The notes beneath the pieces were generated by a model. The model saw only the letters and a list, made by a program, of their open reading frames with translations, made no database searches and was not told the DNA's origin. A program made the translations under genes and the position numbers. Shown here one piece after another: positions 46,312 through 57,240 of a DNA stretch of 64,000 bases (its first letter is position 1; each line of letters opens with the position of its first letter). The stretch spans positions 2,604,001 to 2,668,000 of the forward strand of contig JAGTXZ010000011.1 in the NCBI GenBank assembly GCA_018398575.1, read 5' to 3'. The stretch is from Ampelomyces quisqualis (taxonomy: Eukaryota > Ascomycota > Dothideomycetes > Pleosporales > Phaeosphaeriaceae).

Positions 46312-46384
46312 GGGGTGAGTGAAGGAGTGAGCATGCGTGTTGGCGTGTACATGTCGTGTCACGTGTGCTTGAGGTCCGAGCTGC
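46312..46384. repeat. Direct repeat copy 1 (overlaps regulator upstream region)
   Basis: About 73 bases nearly identical to 46,534-46,608. It holds a CACGTG palindrome at 46360-46365 and ATGCGT-type flanks, and covers the possible long start codon of the minus-strand regulator. Confidence 0.85.
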
Positions 46385-47055
46385 CGCGAGCCAGATGCAC
46401 GGAAGGGGTCTGCAAACGGTCGCCCTGTGCGGGCAGCTCGGAGGTGCTATGGTTGGGCGTTGGTGAGTTGGGAGTGTGGTGGCTTGGCTTAGTGTTTGGG
46501 GCCCGATGGGTGGTAGTGGTGGTGGTGGCCGTCGGGGTGAGTGGAGGAGTTGGCATGCGTCTTGGCGCGTACATGTCATGTGTCACGTGAGCCTGAGGTC
46601 CGAGCTGCTGGTGCACCGATGGGGAGATAGCGTATTGTAAGCAAAAACCTTGTATATCTCGTATCAAGACAAATACCATACTGAAGTGATACTGTATCAC
46701 TGTCTCATTGTATTGACGCTAAGCCCCAAGAGGCAGGTGGTAATGTATTAGGCTATCTTTACCCACAGTTTTTTGTTATTAAAACAACTAGGCAGCGTGG
46801 TCAAGACCTTATTCTCAACGCAGAGATCCTAGACTGTATACTCGGTACTCCGCATAGGGCCCATCTCTAGCGGAGGTTTGAAGTGTGGTGGCTGGTGGTG
46901 GTCATCCTCGGCCATGGTTATTCGCCCATGCTATCAAGTACATGTCGCGCTGGGCTCTCTCCGCGTCCCCGTGGTTGTCTCTCTCCTGAGCTGGCTATGC
47001 GGTCCTGCATCCTCCGCCAGCACCCTCCGCCCGGTGAGGGACAGTCCAGCGAGCC
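46385..47055. promoter_or_regulatory. Divergent promoter region between two Zn2Cys6 genes
   Basis: The spacer between the minus-strand regulator (ATG 46302) and the plus-strand regulator (ATG 47056). It contains the second direct-repeat copy with another CACGTG (46584-46589) and an AT-richer part at 46,640-46,860. CACGTG is the target of bHLH factors in fungi; use here is inferred. Short minus-strand frames inside are upstream-frame candidates only. Confidence 0.45.
46534..46608. repeat. Direct repeat copy 2
   Basis: About 75 bases, differing from copy 1 at some ten positions including a two-base insertion. Both begin GGGGTGAGTG and end GAGGTCCGAGCTGC, and both contain CACGTG. Confidence 0.85.
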
Positions 47056-49590
47056 ATGGACGCCGCCCCGCACCACCCCGACCAAGCCACCGCCCCGCGC
47101 ACTGCGGCGGCACACACCCTGACGGCCTGTTGTCGCTGTCGCACGGTACGACTCCCTCCTCCTCCTTCACCTTCACCTGAGCCGCGCCGCCTGCCACTCT
47201 AACACCGTCCAGCGCAAGACGCGATGCGACCCCGGCCTGCCCCGGTGCGGCCCCTGCGAGCGCACCAACTCGCACTGCGAATACTACGACCCCGCCAAGG
47301 GCCGCAAGATGCCGCGCCACTACGTCGTCCACCTCCAGCACAAGGTGCGCGCCCTCGAGCAGCAGCTCGCCGACGGCGACGGCGACCCCCCTGAGCCCGA
47401 TGCCGACGCCGAGGACGTCGTGCGCGGGGCCGCCGCCGTGCGCGTCCAGGACACGGACGAGTCCAAGTTCCTGGGGCCCTCCAGCGGCATCACCATGACC
47501 CGCCTGGTCATGCAGCTCGCCAAGCACTTCACCGCGTCCAGGAGCATCTCCGCCATCATCCCCCACGCCCGCGCCGCCTCCATCCACGCCACCTTCACCC
47601 AGGAAGACACGCGCCCCACCTCCAAGATCTACCCCCTGGTCAGCGACGTGGCCGCCGACGAGCTGCCCACCCGCGACCTCACCAACCTGCTGGTCGAGCT
47701 CTTCTACTGCAAGGTCCATCCCATGTACCCCATGTTCCACGAGCCCACCTTCACCCGCGACGTCGAGGACGTCTACCGCGGCTCCACAGACCCCTACCAG
47801 AACTACTGCCTGCGCATGGTCATCGCCATCAGCCTGCAGAAGATGGACACGCAGTACGCCGGCCTGGCCGACAGCTACTACCTCGCCGCCCTCCGCTACT
47901 TCGAGGCTGCCATCAAGCCCATGAACCTCGGCACCCTGCAGTGTTTCGCTCTCGTCGCCGGCTACTCGCTCCTCACCCCCACCCGCACCGCCGTCTACTA
48001 CATCGTCGGACTCGGTGTGCGCTTGTGCCAGGCGCTGGGTCTGCACGAGGAGAAGACCATCACACTGGCTCCCGGGGGCCGACGTGCAGATGCCCTCGAA
48101 ATCGACATGCGCCGCAGACTGTTCTGGACCTTGCTCACCATGGACTACGGTCTATCGCACAGTCTCGGCCGCCCCGCCCATTTCGCAACCCGCCGAGAGC
48201 ACATCGACGTCCATTTCGGAGAACTCGTCGACGATGTCTACATTACAAAGCAAGGTATCAAGCCCGCGCCACAGGCCTCGCTCAAGAAATGGATCGGCAT
48301 CCACTTTTACAAGATGCGCCTTTTGCAATTGGAGATCCGGAAGATGCTTTACCAGAAGAAAAAGCCCGAGCCAAAACATGACCAGCACCCCTGGTTCGCC
48401 GAAATGCAGGCCAAACTCGAGGCATGGCGAGATACGAGCCCCGAGATGGACGGCGGATCCGGCTTGAACAAAGTCTGGTGCGCGCCATGTTCCATGGTCA
48501 AAGTACACTGGCTGACGAGTCTAGGTTCATCGGGAGGTACAACACCATGGTGGTATTCATGTACCGGCCCTCACCTCAGGTCCCCCGACCCTCCGTGCAA
48601 GCCGCCATTCGATGCTACGAAGCCTGCCAGTACAACATTTACATGACACAAAAACAGATTGAGACCAAGACAGTCGACATGACCTGGATCTTCGTACAAG
48701 CCATCTTCATGTGTGTCAACACCATGCTTTGGACTCTGTCCTACTCGGAGGTGCGGCGCACCCATGGCCGCGACGAGGTCGAGAGTCACTTGAATGTCGC
48801 ATTGGAGTCCATCAGGCTCTCCTCGGAGCGATGGCCTGGGGTCGCGTCCGCCATGGAACTGTACTACAATCTCATTGGCGCCTGCATGCAGATATTCGAC
48901 AAGGACGGCGATGTTCCCATCTCGGCTGCATCACCCTCCGACACAGCATCTGTCGTGTCAAGCAACATTGTGGACGGCATCAACCGCTCCCGGACGACGA
49001 GCCCAGCGACCGCGTCCACTGTATCAGTGAGCACGCCCGATCATGTCCCCGCGCCGTTTGGCTATTTACCAAATCAGAACCAGCAGATCTTGAATTTCAA
49101 CAACGGCCAATCCAACGGGACTGGTCCATATGCCACTTCACCTAACCTGCAGCATGCTTCACTTCGCCATTCCCCACAGCAACTCCAATTACATAATTAT
49201 ACCGACATGAGTCCGAAGACCTCGACCGATGCCGCCGTGCCCATATACAGCTACCCCCCTACCACACCATTCACTTCACTTCCCACGACATTCTCCGAGC
49301 TTCCCCAGTGGAACCCAACATTCTCCATGCCAACGCAAGACCCTTATGGCATGCCGACGATGCCCTTGTCTTCGCCCCTGTACAACGAAGCGTATGCTGC
49401 GAACCAAGGTTACCAGCTTGCAGACTACCTCAATCCAGGCTGGAGTCAAGAAGCTCGAGGCAACGGCCTAACGCAGCAGCAACAAATGCAGCTAATGCAA
49501 GATTTTGAAATGCACGAGACGACCAAGATTGAAGAGATGATTCAGCAAAGCAATCAGCTTCTCCGCCCACCACAGTTACAGACTTACTGA
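47056..49590 (+). CDS. Zn2Cys6 fungal transcription factor
   Basis: Three exons (47056-47145, 47213-48477, 48525-49590) encode 806 residues. The first intron splits the zinc cluster: Cys25, Cys28 are in exon 1 and Cys35, Cys42, Cys45, Cys52 in exon 2, giving CX2CX6CX6CX2CX6C. A short heptad-type linker (YVVHLQHKVRALEQQLADG) follows, then the fungal-specific middle domain with LRMVIAISLQKMDTQYAGL, LLTPTRTAVYYIVGLGVRL and MRRRLFWTLLTMDYGLSHSLGRP. The C-terminal third is Pro/Ser/Gln-rich. The last intron was placed to give NKVWFIGRY, matching the frame. Exon 1 and 2 are very GC-rich. Nuclear regulator of unknown targets; the arrangement with the divergent neighbour suggests shared control. Confidence 0.88.
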
Positions 49591-49771
49591 AAAGAACGAC
49601 CAAAGAGTGGGAAGAGTACGAGTCGTGCACTAGTCGAACGTGTCAGCACACGTTAGCGAAAATTATACAAGGTACGTACGGAAGCAAAAGGTACGTGCGG
49701 AAGCGTGAAAACATGCTGAGCGCTGCCAAAGTTGTTTAGAGTGGCCGATCTGTTGATTCTCCCGGCCAAAT

Positions 49772-50056
49772 TCAACGACTCGTTACCAAAACCACCCATT
49801 TACCAGAATCCGAGCGCGGGTCATCTTCCGCAAGGTTTGCCGCCTTGTAGACCACCACGTCGCTAATGGCGCGCCGCTTGTCAATATAGTCGACCATAGT
49901 GTTTGGGGTATCGATTTCGCAAGTCCATGAACGTACGCTTGGGGCCGGGATATCTAAAGAGTCATAGTTTCCCCGAAGATTTCTGTACGGATTGAGATGA
50001 ACGCGGGGCAGTGTGGCGAGAGATGGACAATTAGTACCCAGCACACTGGAAAACAA
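49772..50056 (-). CDS. Doubtful small frame, possible exon
   Basis: 94 codons ending DPRSDSGKWVVLVTSR. No domain and no confirmed splice partner. It is listed because the sequence looks more protein-like than most background frames. Confidence 0.2.
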   Translation of the reverse strand: MFSSVLGTNCPSLATLPRVHLNPYRNLRGNYDSLDIPAPSVRSWTCEIDTPNTMVDYIDKRRAISDVVVYKAANLAEDDPRSDSGKWVVLVTSR

Positions 50057-50356
50057 GAAGCGCGGGGTGAGGCAGGAGATAAAACACGAGGAGAAGAAGA
50101 ACTAGACAAGACAGGCAAGAAGGACCAATACAGCGGTCTGGGATCACGGACAAGGGAGACAGACCACTCGGGTTAGTCTACTCCACCCACGACGGCGCGG
50201 TAAACCAGCCCGGATCAAGTTCTTTGGAGAATCAAGGCAGTAGCAATACCATGACGAAAACACCAACAAAACCCACCTCACAATAACCACCCTCCACTCC
50301 AACCTTTTTGAGTCGGGGTAATCCTCATCATACACATCTGCTAGCGCTACATGTCA

Positions 50357-50369
50357 CCCCCCCCCCCCC
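50357..50369. repeat. Poly-C tract (13 C)
   Basis: An uninterrupted run of 13 cytosines followed by GCCC. Runs of this length are prone to slippage and sequencing error. Confidence 0.9.
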
Positions 50370-50496
50370 GCCCAAAAAGATGATTACTGTGCATCAGCAT
50401 GTTGATGCCCAACGCGCGTCGGACAGACAACGGCATTGCGTCGAGTTAGTCACTTTGACGCGCTGATTCAAGCAGACGGGGTGTTGTTCGCGGCGT

Positions 50497-50517
50497 GGGC
50501 GTGGGCGTGGGCGTGGG
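50497..50517 (+). repeat. Potential G-quadruplex motif
   Basis: Four GGG tracts separated by CGT three-base loops (GGGCGTGGGCGTGGGCGTGGG). It is 298 bases downstream of the VPS9 stop on the minus-strand map. Confidence 0.7.
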
Positions 50518-50814
50518 TTGATACTTGGTACCCGTCCCACACACTAAGCGAAGCTTTAGGCAGAAGCGGCGGGCTGCGGGGTCAAGTACAGAGTACTCGG
50601 TCTGGGGGCATGGGTGCGCGAGGTGGTGGGGGTATGTGTATATTTGCACGGCATGGGGACAACAAACAGCACGGTGGAGACGGGTGGTAGTGTGTTTGAT
50701 AAAGGGGGTATTTTCCTTGCTTTAGTCGCGCTTGGGGTCCGACTTTATGTGAAGAAGGTGGTGCCCAGTTGCGCAGGAATGATGTGTGCTTGTAGTTGGT
50801 TGAGTCGCTTTTCT

Positions 50815-53155
50815 TTACGGGTTCGCGAGCGCAAGACACGCATCGACCGCTAGACCGACCCTGGGCCGAGGATTAGCCTTACAAGATTCAATGCACGGTA
50901 TCAACATGGACGACTTACCTCCCCTCCTTGACCCGCACAACATCATCAATGACGTCCCGGTCGAGCTGCGGAAACATGCCCTGCAACGTCTCCACTACGA
51001 CTTTATGTTCCTGCGCATGAATGCGCCGTGCTTGTTCTGCTTCGGCTGATGCTTGGCGCGCTGCCGCCGCGGCTTGGTCGCCTTGTTGATGCGGGCCGGG
51101 GGGTTTCTCGCTATACTGCTGCCGGCCTGGGAATTCATTTGATGGTCGGGGAGGGAGGTTGGGTTGTGGTGTAGTTGCTGGTCCTGGTATGGGAGAGGCA
51201 TTTTGACTGTTGTTGGGATTGTGTGTATCTGTGTCGGAGAAGATGCGGCCAATTGTGCTTAGAGGGCGCTGGATGGTTCGGAGAAGGCCTGCGACGGCGG
51301 CGTTTTCTTCTTCTGGCGGATCGGTTTCTGCTTTGCGGTCTTTGAAAGACGTTGAGCGACGGGGTGCGGCGCGTTCTGCTTCCATGGAGTTTCGCGTCGT
51401 GACTTCGGGCCGCAGAGGGTTGCCTTTTTCGGATAGGTGGTGGTAGTGTGGTGAGGGCATCCGGCGGTGACCAGGTGTCGTGGGTTGTAAACGTGTGGCC
51501 GCAGTAGATGCCTCAGCCTCAGCCTCAGCCTCGACTTCAGCGTGGCGCTCAGCTATGGCGGAGACGGCTGCTTCGACGTTCTTCTCGAATTCTGCATCGG
51601 TCACTGTAAGTGACGTCTTATCGAGACCCTCAATGAACTGGACAGCGCCCATCAGTGATGAGATGTAATAACCTGCTTCGCCACCAAGCTTGTCTTGATT
51701 GCGGAACCGCAGAATGTACTGTACGTTCGAGACAAGGTGGTCCGGATTGGCCTGCAACACAGTGTATATGAGTAGAGGGACAAAGGCGTCTGCGGACTGG
51801 TCGGACTTTGACGTTCGCAAAAAGCCAAAAATGACTTTGCAACAATTCAGAACGCATATGACCTTATCCCTGGGTGCACGGTAGCTCTTAATTTTCAGCA
51901 GCTCCTGTTGCGCCAGGTTCAAAAACTTCCTGCCCTTATCCCCCACTGGCTTGATGTCTAGGTGCTCTTCGCTGACCCACTTGTAGATGCGCACTTTCTG
52001 GGCAAGCACCTCATCTCGCTCGACGTCTTCTTGGTGTTGTCCCCGCCGCCCTGGCCCCGGAGGTTCCTGTCTCCGCCGCCCTTTGCGTGGCGAAACTGGT
52101 TCTGGTGGTGCAATCGCAGGCGAAAACGTCTGGCTGTACAACCGGTTCATGACGAGCTTCTCCATGCCTTCTCGCGCGTTGTCGAATTCAGCGTCAGACA
52201 CGCTCCTCCACACCTCGCATTGTGCCATCTTTTTGCTGATGAATTCGAGGAAATCGCCGATGATCTTGACCTGCTCATGCACCATCCACTGCTTCTTGCC
52301 GAACTCGAGCAGGAAAGAGCGCAAGAACTTGGCGACGGGGTCAGCGGTGCGGTGGCGTAGCTGCTCGAGGAACCGATGGAAGTCGAAAGGGAGGTCTGGC
52401 TCCGGCTCCGGCGCTGGCTGGGCGGGCTTGTACTTGGGCGCATGCGCACTGGGCGATGTGGGCTCAACGAAGGATGCCGCGGTGCCGACCCGATACAGCG
52501 AGCATGTTCGTGGAGGCGGCGACTGCGGGGCGTCGTCGGTGGGCGTAGGCAGAGGCTTATTTATGGGCACGAGACTCGAGCGGCGGGGCGGAAAGCTGAG
52601 AGTTGGCGACTCCAGCAGCGGACTGGCAAGCTCTAGGCGGGGAGACATGATGGCGTCGGCACCCAGACCCCCACCCGCGTGCTGGAACTGGTCCATGATG
52701 CTCTGAATCTCCGACTGCTCATCGTCCACAGCATCCTCCTGCCCGTGGTACTTGGCCGCATAGTCTGCAGCAGCGGCATCTTCCGAGGGCCCTGCACTCG
52801 ACTTGCCTTGACATGTGGGCGAGGCTGAGCGGCTGGAGACGTTGCTGGGGGACAGGTACTTGTCGTCTTTTGGCGGGGGAGGTGGCGGAGGTGGCGGAGA
52901 GGGCGGAGAGGGCGCCGGCGCAGGTGGTGGGGTCGGCGACACATGTATCAAATCCGTCTGTACTGTGAGATCTTTTGTGCCTGCGAGGCCATGCGTGCCT
53001 TCCTCGACTACACTACTCGCATCCTCGGGCCCTCTCGCAGATGATACGCTGCTGTTGCTTTCCCCTTCCCTCTGCACCGTCACGTGCTCCTGCGCATCGT
53101 TGTTTGCCGTGTCGTCGGCTGCCTCGTGTTGCCGAGTAGCGTTCGGGCGAGACAT
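50815..53155 (-). CDS. VPS9: VPS9 guanine-nucleotide exchange factor with C-terminal CUE domain
   Basis: Two exons on the minus strand (53155-50919, 50860-50815) give 760 residues. The long N-terminus is disordered and Pro/Ser-rich (a run of about nine Pro at 90-100). The central part has a helical bundle and a VPS9 domain with the key ADAFVPLLIYTVLQANP and LGGEAGYYISSL blocks; the Asp and Tyr of these blocks contact the Rab5-type GTPase. The C-terminus is a CUE domain starting VVETLQGMFPQLDRDVI and completed only after the last 58-base intron (GTAAGT ... CCCAG) by GRVGLAVDACLALANP. Yeast Vps9 activates Vps21 and uses its CUE domain to bind ubiquitin in endosome and vacuole trafficking. Reading without the intron would truncate the CUE domain. 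It shares a 285-base divergent promoter with the asparagine-synthetase-domain gene. Confidence 0.92.
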
Positions 53156-53440
53156 GCAGCAGGTCGGTCGCTCTGGAGGCGCGACCAGGACAAGGGCTCA
53201 TACAAAGTTCAGTCAGTGTCCATGGACGGGTCTAGGAGCCCCAGCGACGCTCAAAGGGGAGGCTATGACGTGGGCTATGTCTCTTGAAGGTGTGAGATGC
53301 CGCATGGGGTCGGCGGTCGCGACGCGAAAGCTCCGTCACACGAGGCTAGCCACTCACGTCAGGTCAGCACGCGCTCCCCATCGCGCCTCAACACCATTCC
53401 TCCGAGTCCTCCCATCGCCGCCGCCTCCCTCTCACCCGTC
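53156..53440. promoter_or_regulatory. Short divergent promoter, VPS9 / asparagine synthetase-like
   Basis: 285 bases separate the two start codons on opposite strands, so both promoters must overlap or lie close together. No sequence motif was recognised with confidence. Confidence 0.5.
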
Positions 53441-55208
53441 ATGTGCGGCATCTTCTGCACCATCAGTCGTCACGGCTTTGTCAGCCCAGACGAAGCGACC
53501 AGACAGCTGCTGCAGAACCGCGGGCCTGACAGCCTCGGCCAACATGAGGTAGTGGTCGAAGCCGGGTCACGTGAAGACGCCGAGGCTTCGCCAAGAATCC
53601 ACGCTACCTTTCTGTCTACCGTGCTGTCGCTGCGAGGAAACGCCATTGTCGAGCAGCCTCTACGAGATGCATCGACAGGGTCCATCCTCTGCTGGAATGG
53701 TGAATGCTGGAGCATTGGCGCCATGGCATACATCAAAGGCAATGACTCCGAGTCCGTCTTTGCTCGACTGCTAAGAGCCTCGTCCAAGGCGACATCGCCA
53801 GAGGCTGCAGTCGTCGCAACTACGAACCTGCTCGCTACGTTCAGAGGGCCGCACGCGTTCGTTTTCTACGATGCGCAGTATAAGCTTGTGTACTACGGCA
53901 GAGACTGCCTCGGCAGACGGTCTTTGCTACAGAAAACCACGCTCCATGGCCTCGTGCTTTCGAGTGTGTGCGACAACACGAGCGGTGACTCTTGGACAGA
54001 GGTAGACGCAGACGGCATATACATTGTGCATCTGAATGCTTTCGCATCAAACGGGCCCTCTTCTTTGCCGAGACACGTGCCCCGTCGACTCTCAAGCCAA
54101 GCGGAAGAAACGAAAGTATCACTTGTAGGTAAGAACGTATCCCCTGGTTCTTTGCTGATTCAAGTAGATGTTGCCTTTTCCAGTCCTGAATCGCAGTATC
54201 AAGAGCTTTAGCCCGCTTGATGATAACACCGCAGATGCTCTTAAGCTCTCACTGCTGGATGCTCTTAGACTTCGCACTTTCAACGTGCGGGAAGCTGTCG
54301 CATCGACGCCATCAAACAACGTGGCCCAGCCGGCCAAGATAGCCGTTTTATTCTCGGGAGGTCTTGACTGCACCATACTGGCACGACTGTGCCATGATCT
54401 GTTGCCGATTACTAACAGCATAGACCTACTCAATGTTGCTTTCGAGAACCCGCGCATTCATTCCGATCTTGGTGCAGACACTAGCCCATATGAGCTCTGT
54501 CCAGACCGCATCACCGGCCGGTCATCCCTCGCCGAGTTGCAGCGCGTATGCCCTGGTCGCCGTTGGCAGTTCGTTGCGATTAACGTACCCTATACGGATA
54601 CCAAAGCTCATCGCACATACGTCATGACTCTGATGCACCCTCACAACACTGAGATGGACCTGTCCATATCATACGCGCTTTACTTTGCGTCAAAAGGTAC
54701 AGGTTTGATCAACGAAGGTCACCACATAGAGTCAACGGCATACACCACTACCGCCCATGTTCTACTTTCTGGACTTGGCGCGGATGAGCTCTTTGGAGGA
54801 TACCAACGCCATGCTACTGCGTACGAGCGTAAAGGATACGCTGGGCTTATTGACGAACTCGAGCTAGACTTCAACCGACTCGGGAAGCGGAACCTCGGAC
54901 GCGACGATCGTGTCATTAGCGACTCTGGTAGGGAGGTTCGCTTTCCATTCTTGGATGAGGACTTCATCTCCTTGGCACTGCAACTATCTGCCCAGACAAA
55001 GTGTGATTTCGGCAGTCCTCAAGTCGAAAATTCTAAAAACCCCGCCCTCTTCTTGGAGCCAGCGAAACGCGCTCTTCGCGTACTGGCGTGGAAACTCGAC
55101 ATGAAGCAGGTCGCTGCCGAGAAAAAACGCGCCATCCAGTTTGGAGCTCGCACAGCGAAGATGGAGACTGGCAAGACCAAAGGCACGCATGTACTTGCAT
55201 CTGTGTAA
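53441..55208 (+). CDS. Asparagine synthetase domain-containing protein (ASNSD1-like)
   Basis: Two exons (53441-54128, 54184-55208) give 570 residues. The N-terminus MCGIFCTISRHGF has the Cys2 nucleophile of class II glutamine amidotransferases; NRGPDSLGQH and SVLSLRGN-like blocks follow. The C-terminal ATP-pyrophosphatase domain has the PP-loop SGGLDC at 287-292 (Cys where asparagine synthetase has Ser), then VAFENPR and LLSGLGADELFGGYQRH. The length and PP-loop differ from true AsnB/ASNS and match the eukaryotic ASNSD1 group (yeast YML096W), whose activity is unproven. The intron was placed with GTAAGA and a CTTTTCCAG acceptor, giving SLVVLNRSI. It could be catalytically altered because of the Cys in the PP-loop. 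Confidence 0.88.
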
Positions 55209-55501
55209 AAGGGTGAGTTGGAGCTTTCTTCTTTGTCTTTCCATGCAATGATTAATGAGAGACCAAATGGGTGAGGCACCAGCGTATTCCTCGGATCACC
55301 GATCACTACATACGCTTGGTGCCACTGACATCATTCAAAAGGCAAGTCTGAGCTTGACTATGCACAGCTACCATGACTATCACGAGTTTTCAGCATTTTT
55401 CCTGACTACAAATATCTAGGTACCAAGCTCGACCAAAGCAAATTGATGCAATCATTGCCTCAGCTCCTCCTTCTCATAGCAGTCCAACCCGCCTGAGAGA
55501 T

Positions 55502-57240
55502 CTACTCCTCCACCTTCTTTGGCACGCACGTGTACCCTTCCTTATTCTGACAATATGTATCCTTCGTACAACACCTCGTGCCGCAACAACTCTGTCCCTG
55601 ATCCGCTGCACATAGGCCATAGCTTCCACTGGGCTGTATACAGCAGACATGCTTCGCAGGATCCCACCAGCCCTGACCGCAGTCTTGTCTTTGCTTGTGG
55701 CAAGACCAGCGCTTGTACAAAGGCTGGCTTTGCTTCGCAATGAGTAGGCGATCGGGATCGATTTGTGGATTGCCCATGGTCTGAGGGGGAACTGCTGCGT
55801 TGAAGGTGGAGAGAAGGATATGGGCGATGGCGGACGGGAGTAGAAGAAGGAAGATGTAGAGTGTTGTTGGGATGACTGGTCTTGCTGCTCCGTTTCCATG
55901 TCTGCCTCCACCTGTGCCTGCGCCTCCATGGCCTCGTCCGGCGGAATCACGACTGCCGCCGCCCCCCGACCTCCTCCGCCTTTCTTATCGCCTGCGACTA
56001 GCGAGTCTTTGTCCCTGTTATCTTCTACCACCTCGGATGCCACTTCGACCACATCATCATACTCTTCAATTGCTGTTTTCGTCTCCTGCTTGGGCACCAT
56101 GCCTTCGTCGCGCCGCTGAGCTTGAGGCCAACACTTTGCTCCATCCGACGACCTCGTACACACCTCTCTTTCCTTGCAGCATTTCTCTCCACAACACTCA
56201 GGTCGCACGGCGCTCGTAAGCGCATCATTCTTTTCACCACGTACAAGCAGGCCCAAATATTGCACAAAGCTTGGAACACCAAGCTTGTTCCCTGCACTTC
56301 TCGTAGGCTCCGCACTCGCACTCCCTATCATGGTGGCGCCCGTTGTCGCAGGTGTCTCCGCACGCACCGCTGTCATTCGAATCCTCAAATCTGTCCCATT
56401 CTCCGCATCGCTCGGCGCACATCCATATACCAACTCGCCTTCACTGGCTTTTGCCTCCGCACACGATTCGCCCAATGCACACACGTGCAGTTTATTCCGA
56501 CAACACCAGTTTACTTTCGGGTCGTACCATACGTTTGTTCCGCAGTGAATCTGCGCTTCAGGGCAGATGTGCGCGAGGTGGGCGAGCGGGGTGGACGGGT
56601 ATGACGTGGGTGTAATAGTGTGGGGGACGAGCGAGAGGGAAAGGGTTGGTGTGCTTGTGCAGGAGAAGGAGGGATGGTCGCGTGCGATGATGTTATACGC
56701 CGTGACGCCACGCAATGAGAGGAGTCCTACAAGAACTTTTGGGACGCTGAGACTCCTAGCCGCGTTGCTGGATGGCTGCCATAGCACCGAGACTATGGAC
56801 GGCGTACTTGGTGGCGGCGGCGGCGGCATCAACCTAATTGAAGTGACTGGCTCACTTGGCGTAGTTCTTGTGAACGCAGCACTACTCCTCCCCACACTCC
56901 CCCCTTCCAACCCTCCACTCGGTGCACTCGAACTACTAGCAACAGGAGGAGGCATACTGAAATGTGAGCTCGAAAATGTCGGCCGCGGCATGTTGTCACT
57001 GAGTGATGGCGGCCTGCCAGGAGGAGCTGGAGGATGCGGAGTGGCGGTCGTGAGTGGCTCGAGAGAATCCACCGTCGGCGGGCCGTCAGCCCGTCGAATA
57101 ACCTGCATCCCCACCAGCGTAGACAGAGTCTCTGGTTGGGCAGGTACAGCGGCTGTAGATGTGGGGAGTATATCGAGGCTGGGGCTTGTTGTTGATAGTG
57201 CGAGTGCGCTGGATAGGAAGAGTGCGATGTAGATGTTCAT
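55502..57240 (-). CDS. Secreted or membrane Cys-rich protein, internal splice unresolved
   Basis: The minus-strand frame starts with a signal peptide (MNIYIALFLSSALALST). A Pro/Ser/Thr-rich stretch of about 170 residues follows, then Cys clusters: CPEAQIHCG, WCCRNKLHVCALGESC, ECCGEKCCKEREVC. Near 56,070-55,930 the coding must move to another frame, since there the first frame loses sense. The other frame continues with a Gly-rich part, a hydrophobic helix (TTLYIFLLLLPSAIAHILL) and a further Cys-rich domain (SCHKQRQDCG, KHVCCIQP, QSCCGTRCCTKDTYC) ending at 55,502. A weak intron, from a GTCGGG or GTATGA donor, would join them; a frameshift is an alternative. Likely extracellular with one membrane span. 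The frame to 55,474 is a read-through artefact. Confidence 0.6.

Larger units (their letters stand above)
49591..50814. other. Intergenic spacer with sequence-structure tracts
   Basis: Contains a 94-codon minus-strand frame (49,772-50,056) with protein-like composition (WTCEIDTPNTMVDYIDKRR), and upstream of it MYDEDYPDSKRLEWR (50,335 downward). These could belong to a small spliced gene, but I could not connect them. A run of 13 C lies at 50,357-50,369 and a four-tract G motif at 50,497-50,517. No firm gene. Confidence 0.35.

Noticed and set aside
46303..46362. Upstream start of the minus-strand regulator (20 extra residues)
   Set aside because: The extra codons lie in a duplicated promoter segment and are His/Thr-rich; the Met at 46302 is preferred.
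46934..48046. 370-codon minus-strand frame across the plus-strand Zn2Cys6 gene
   Set aside because: GC-rich antisense of codon-biased exons; Gly/Val/Glu-rich low complexity and no domain, whereas the plus strand has a zinc cluster and correct splice sites.
55474..55930. C-terminal part of the 588-codon minus frame ending at 55,474
   Set aside because: It becomes Arg/Ser-rich nonsense there, while another frame encodes a membrane helix and Cys-rich domain; regarded as read-through.
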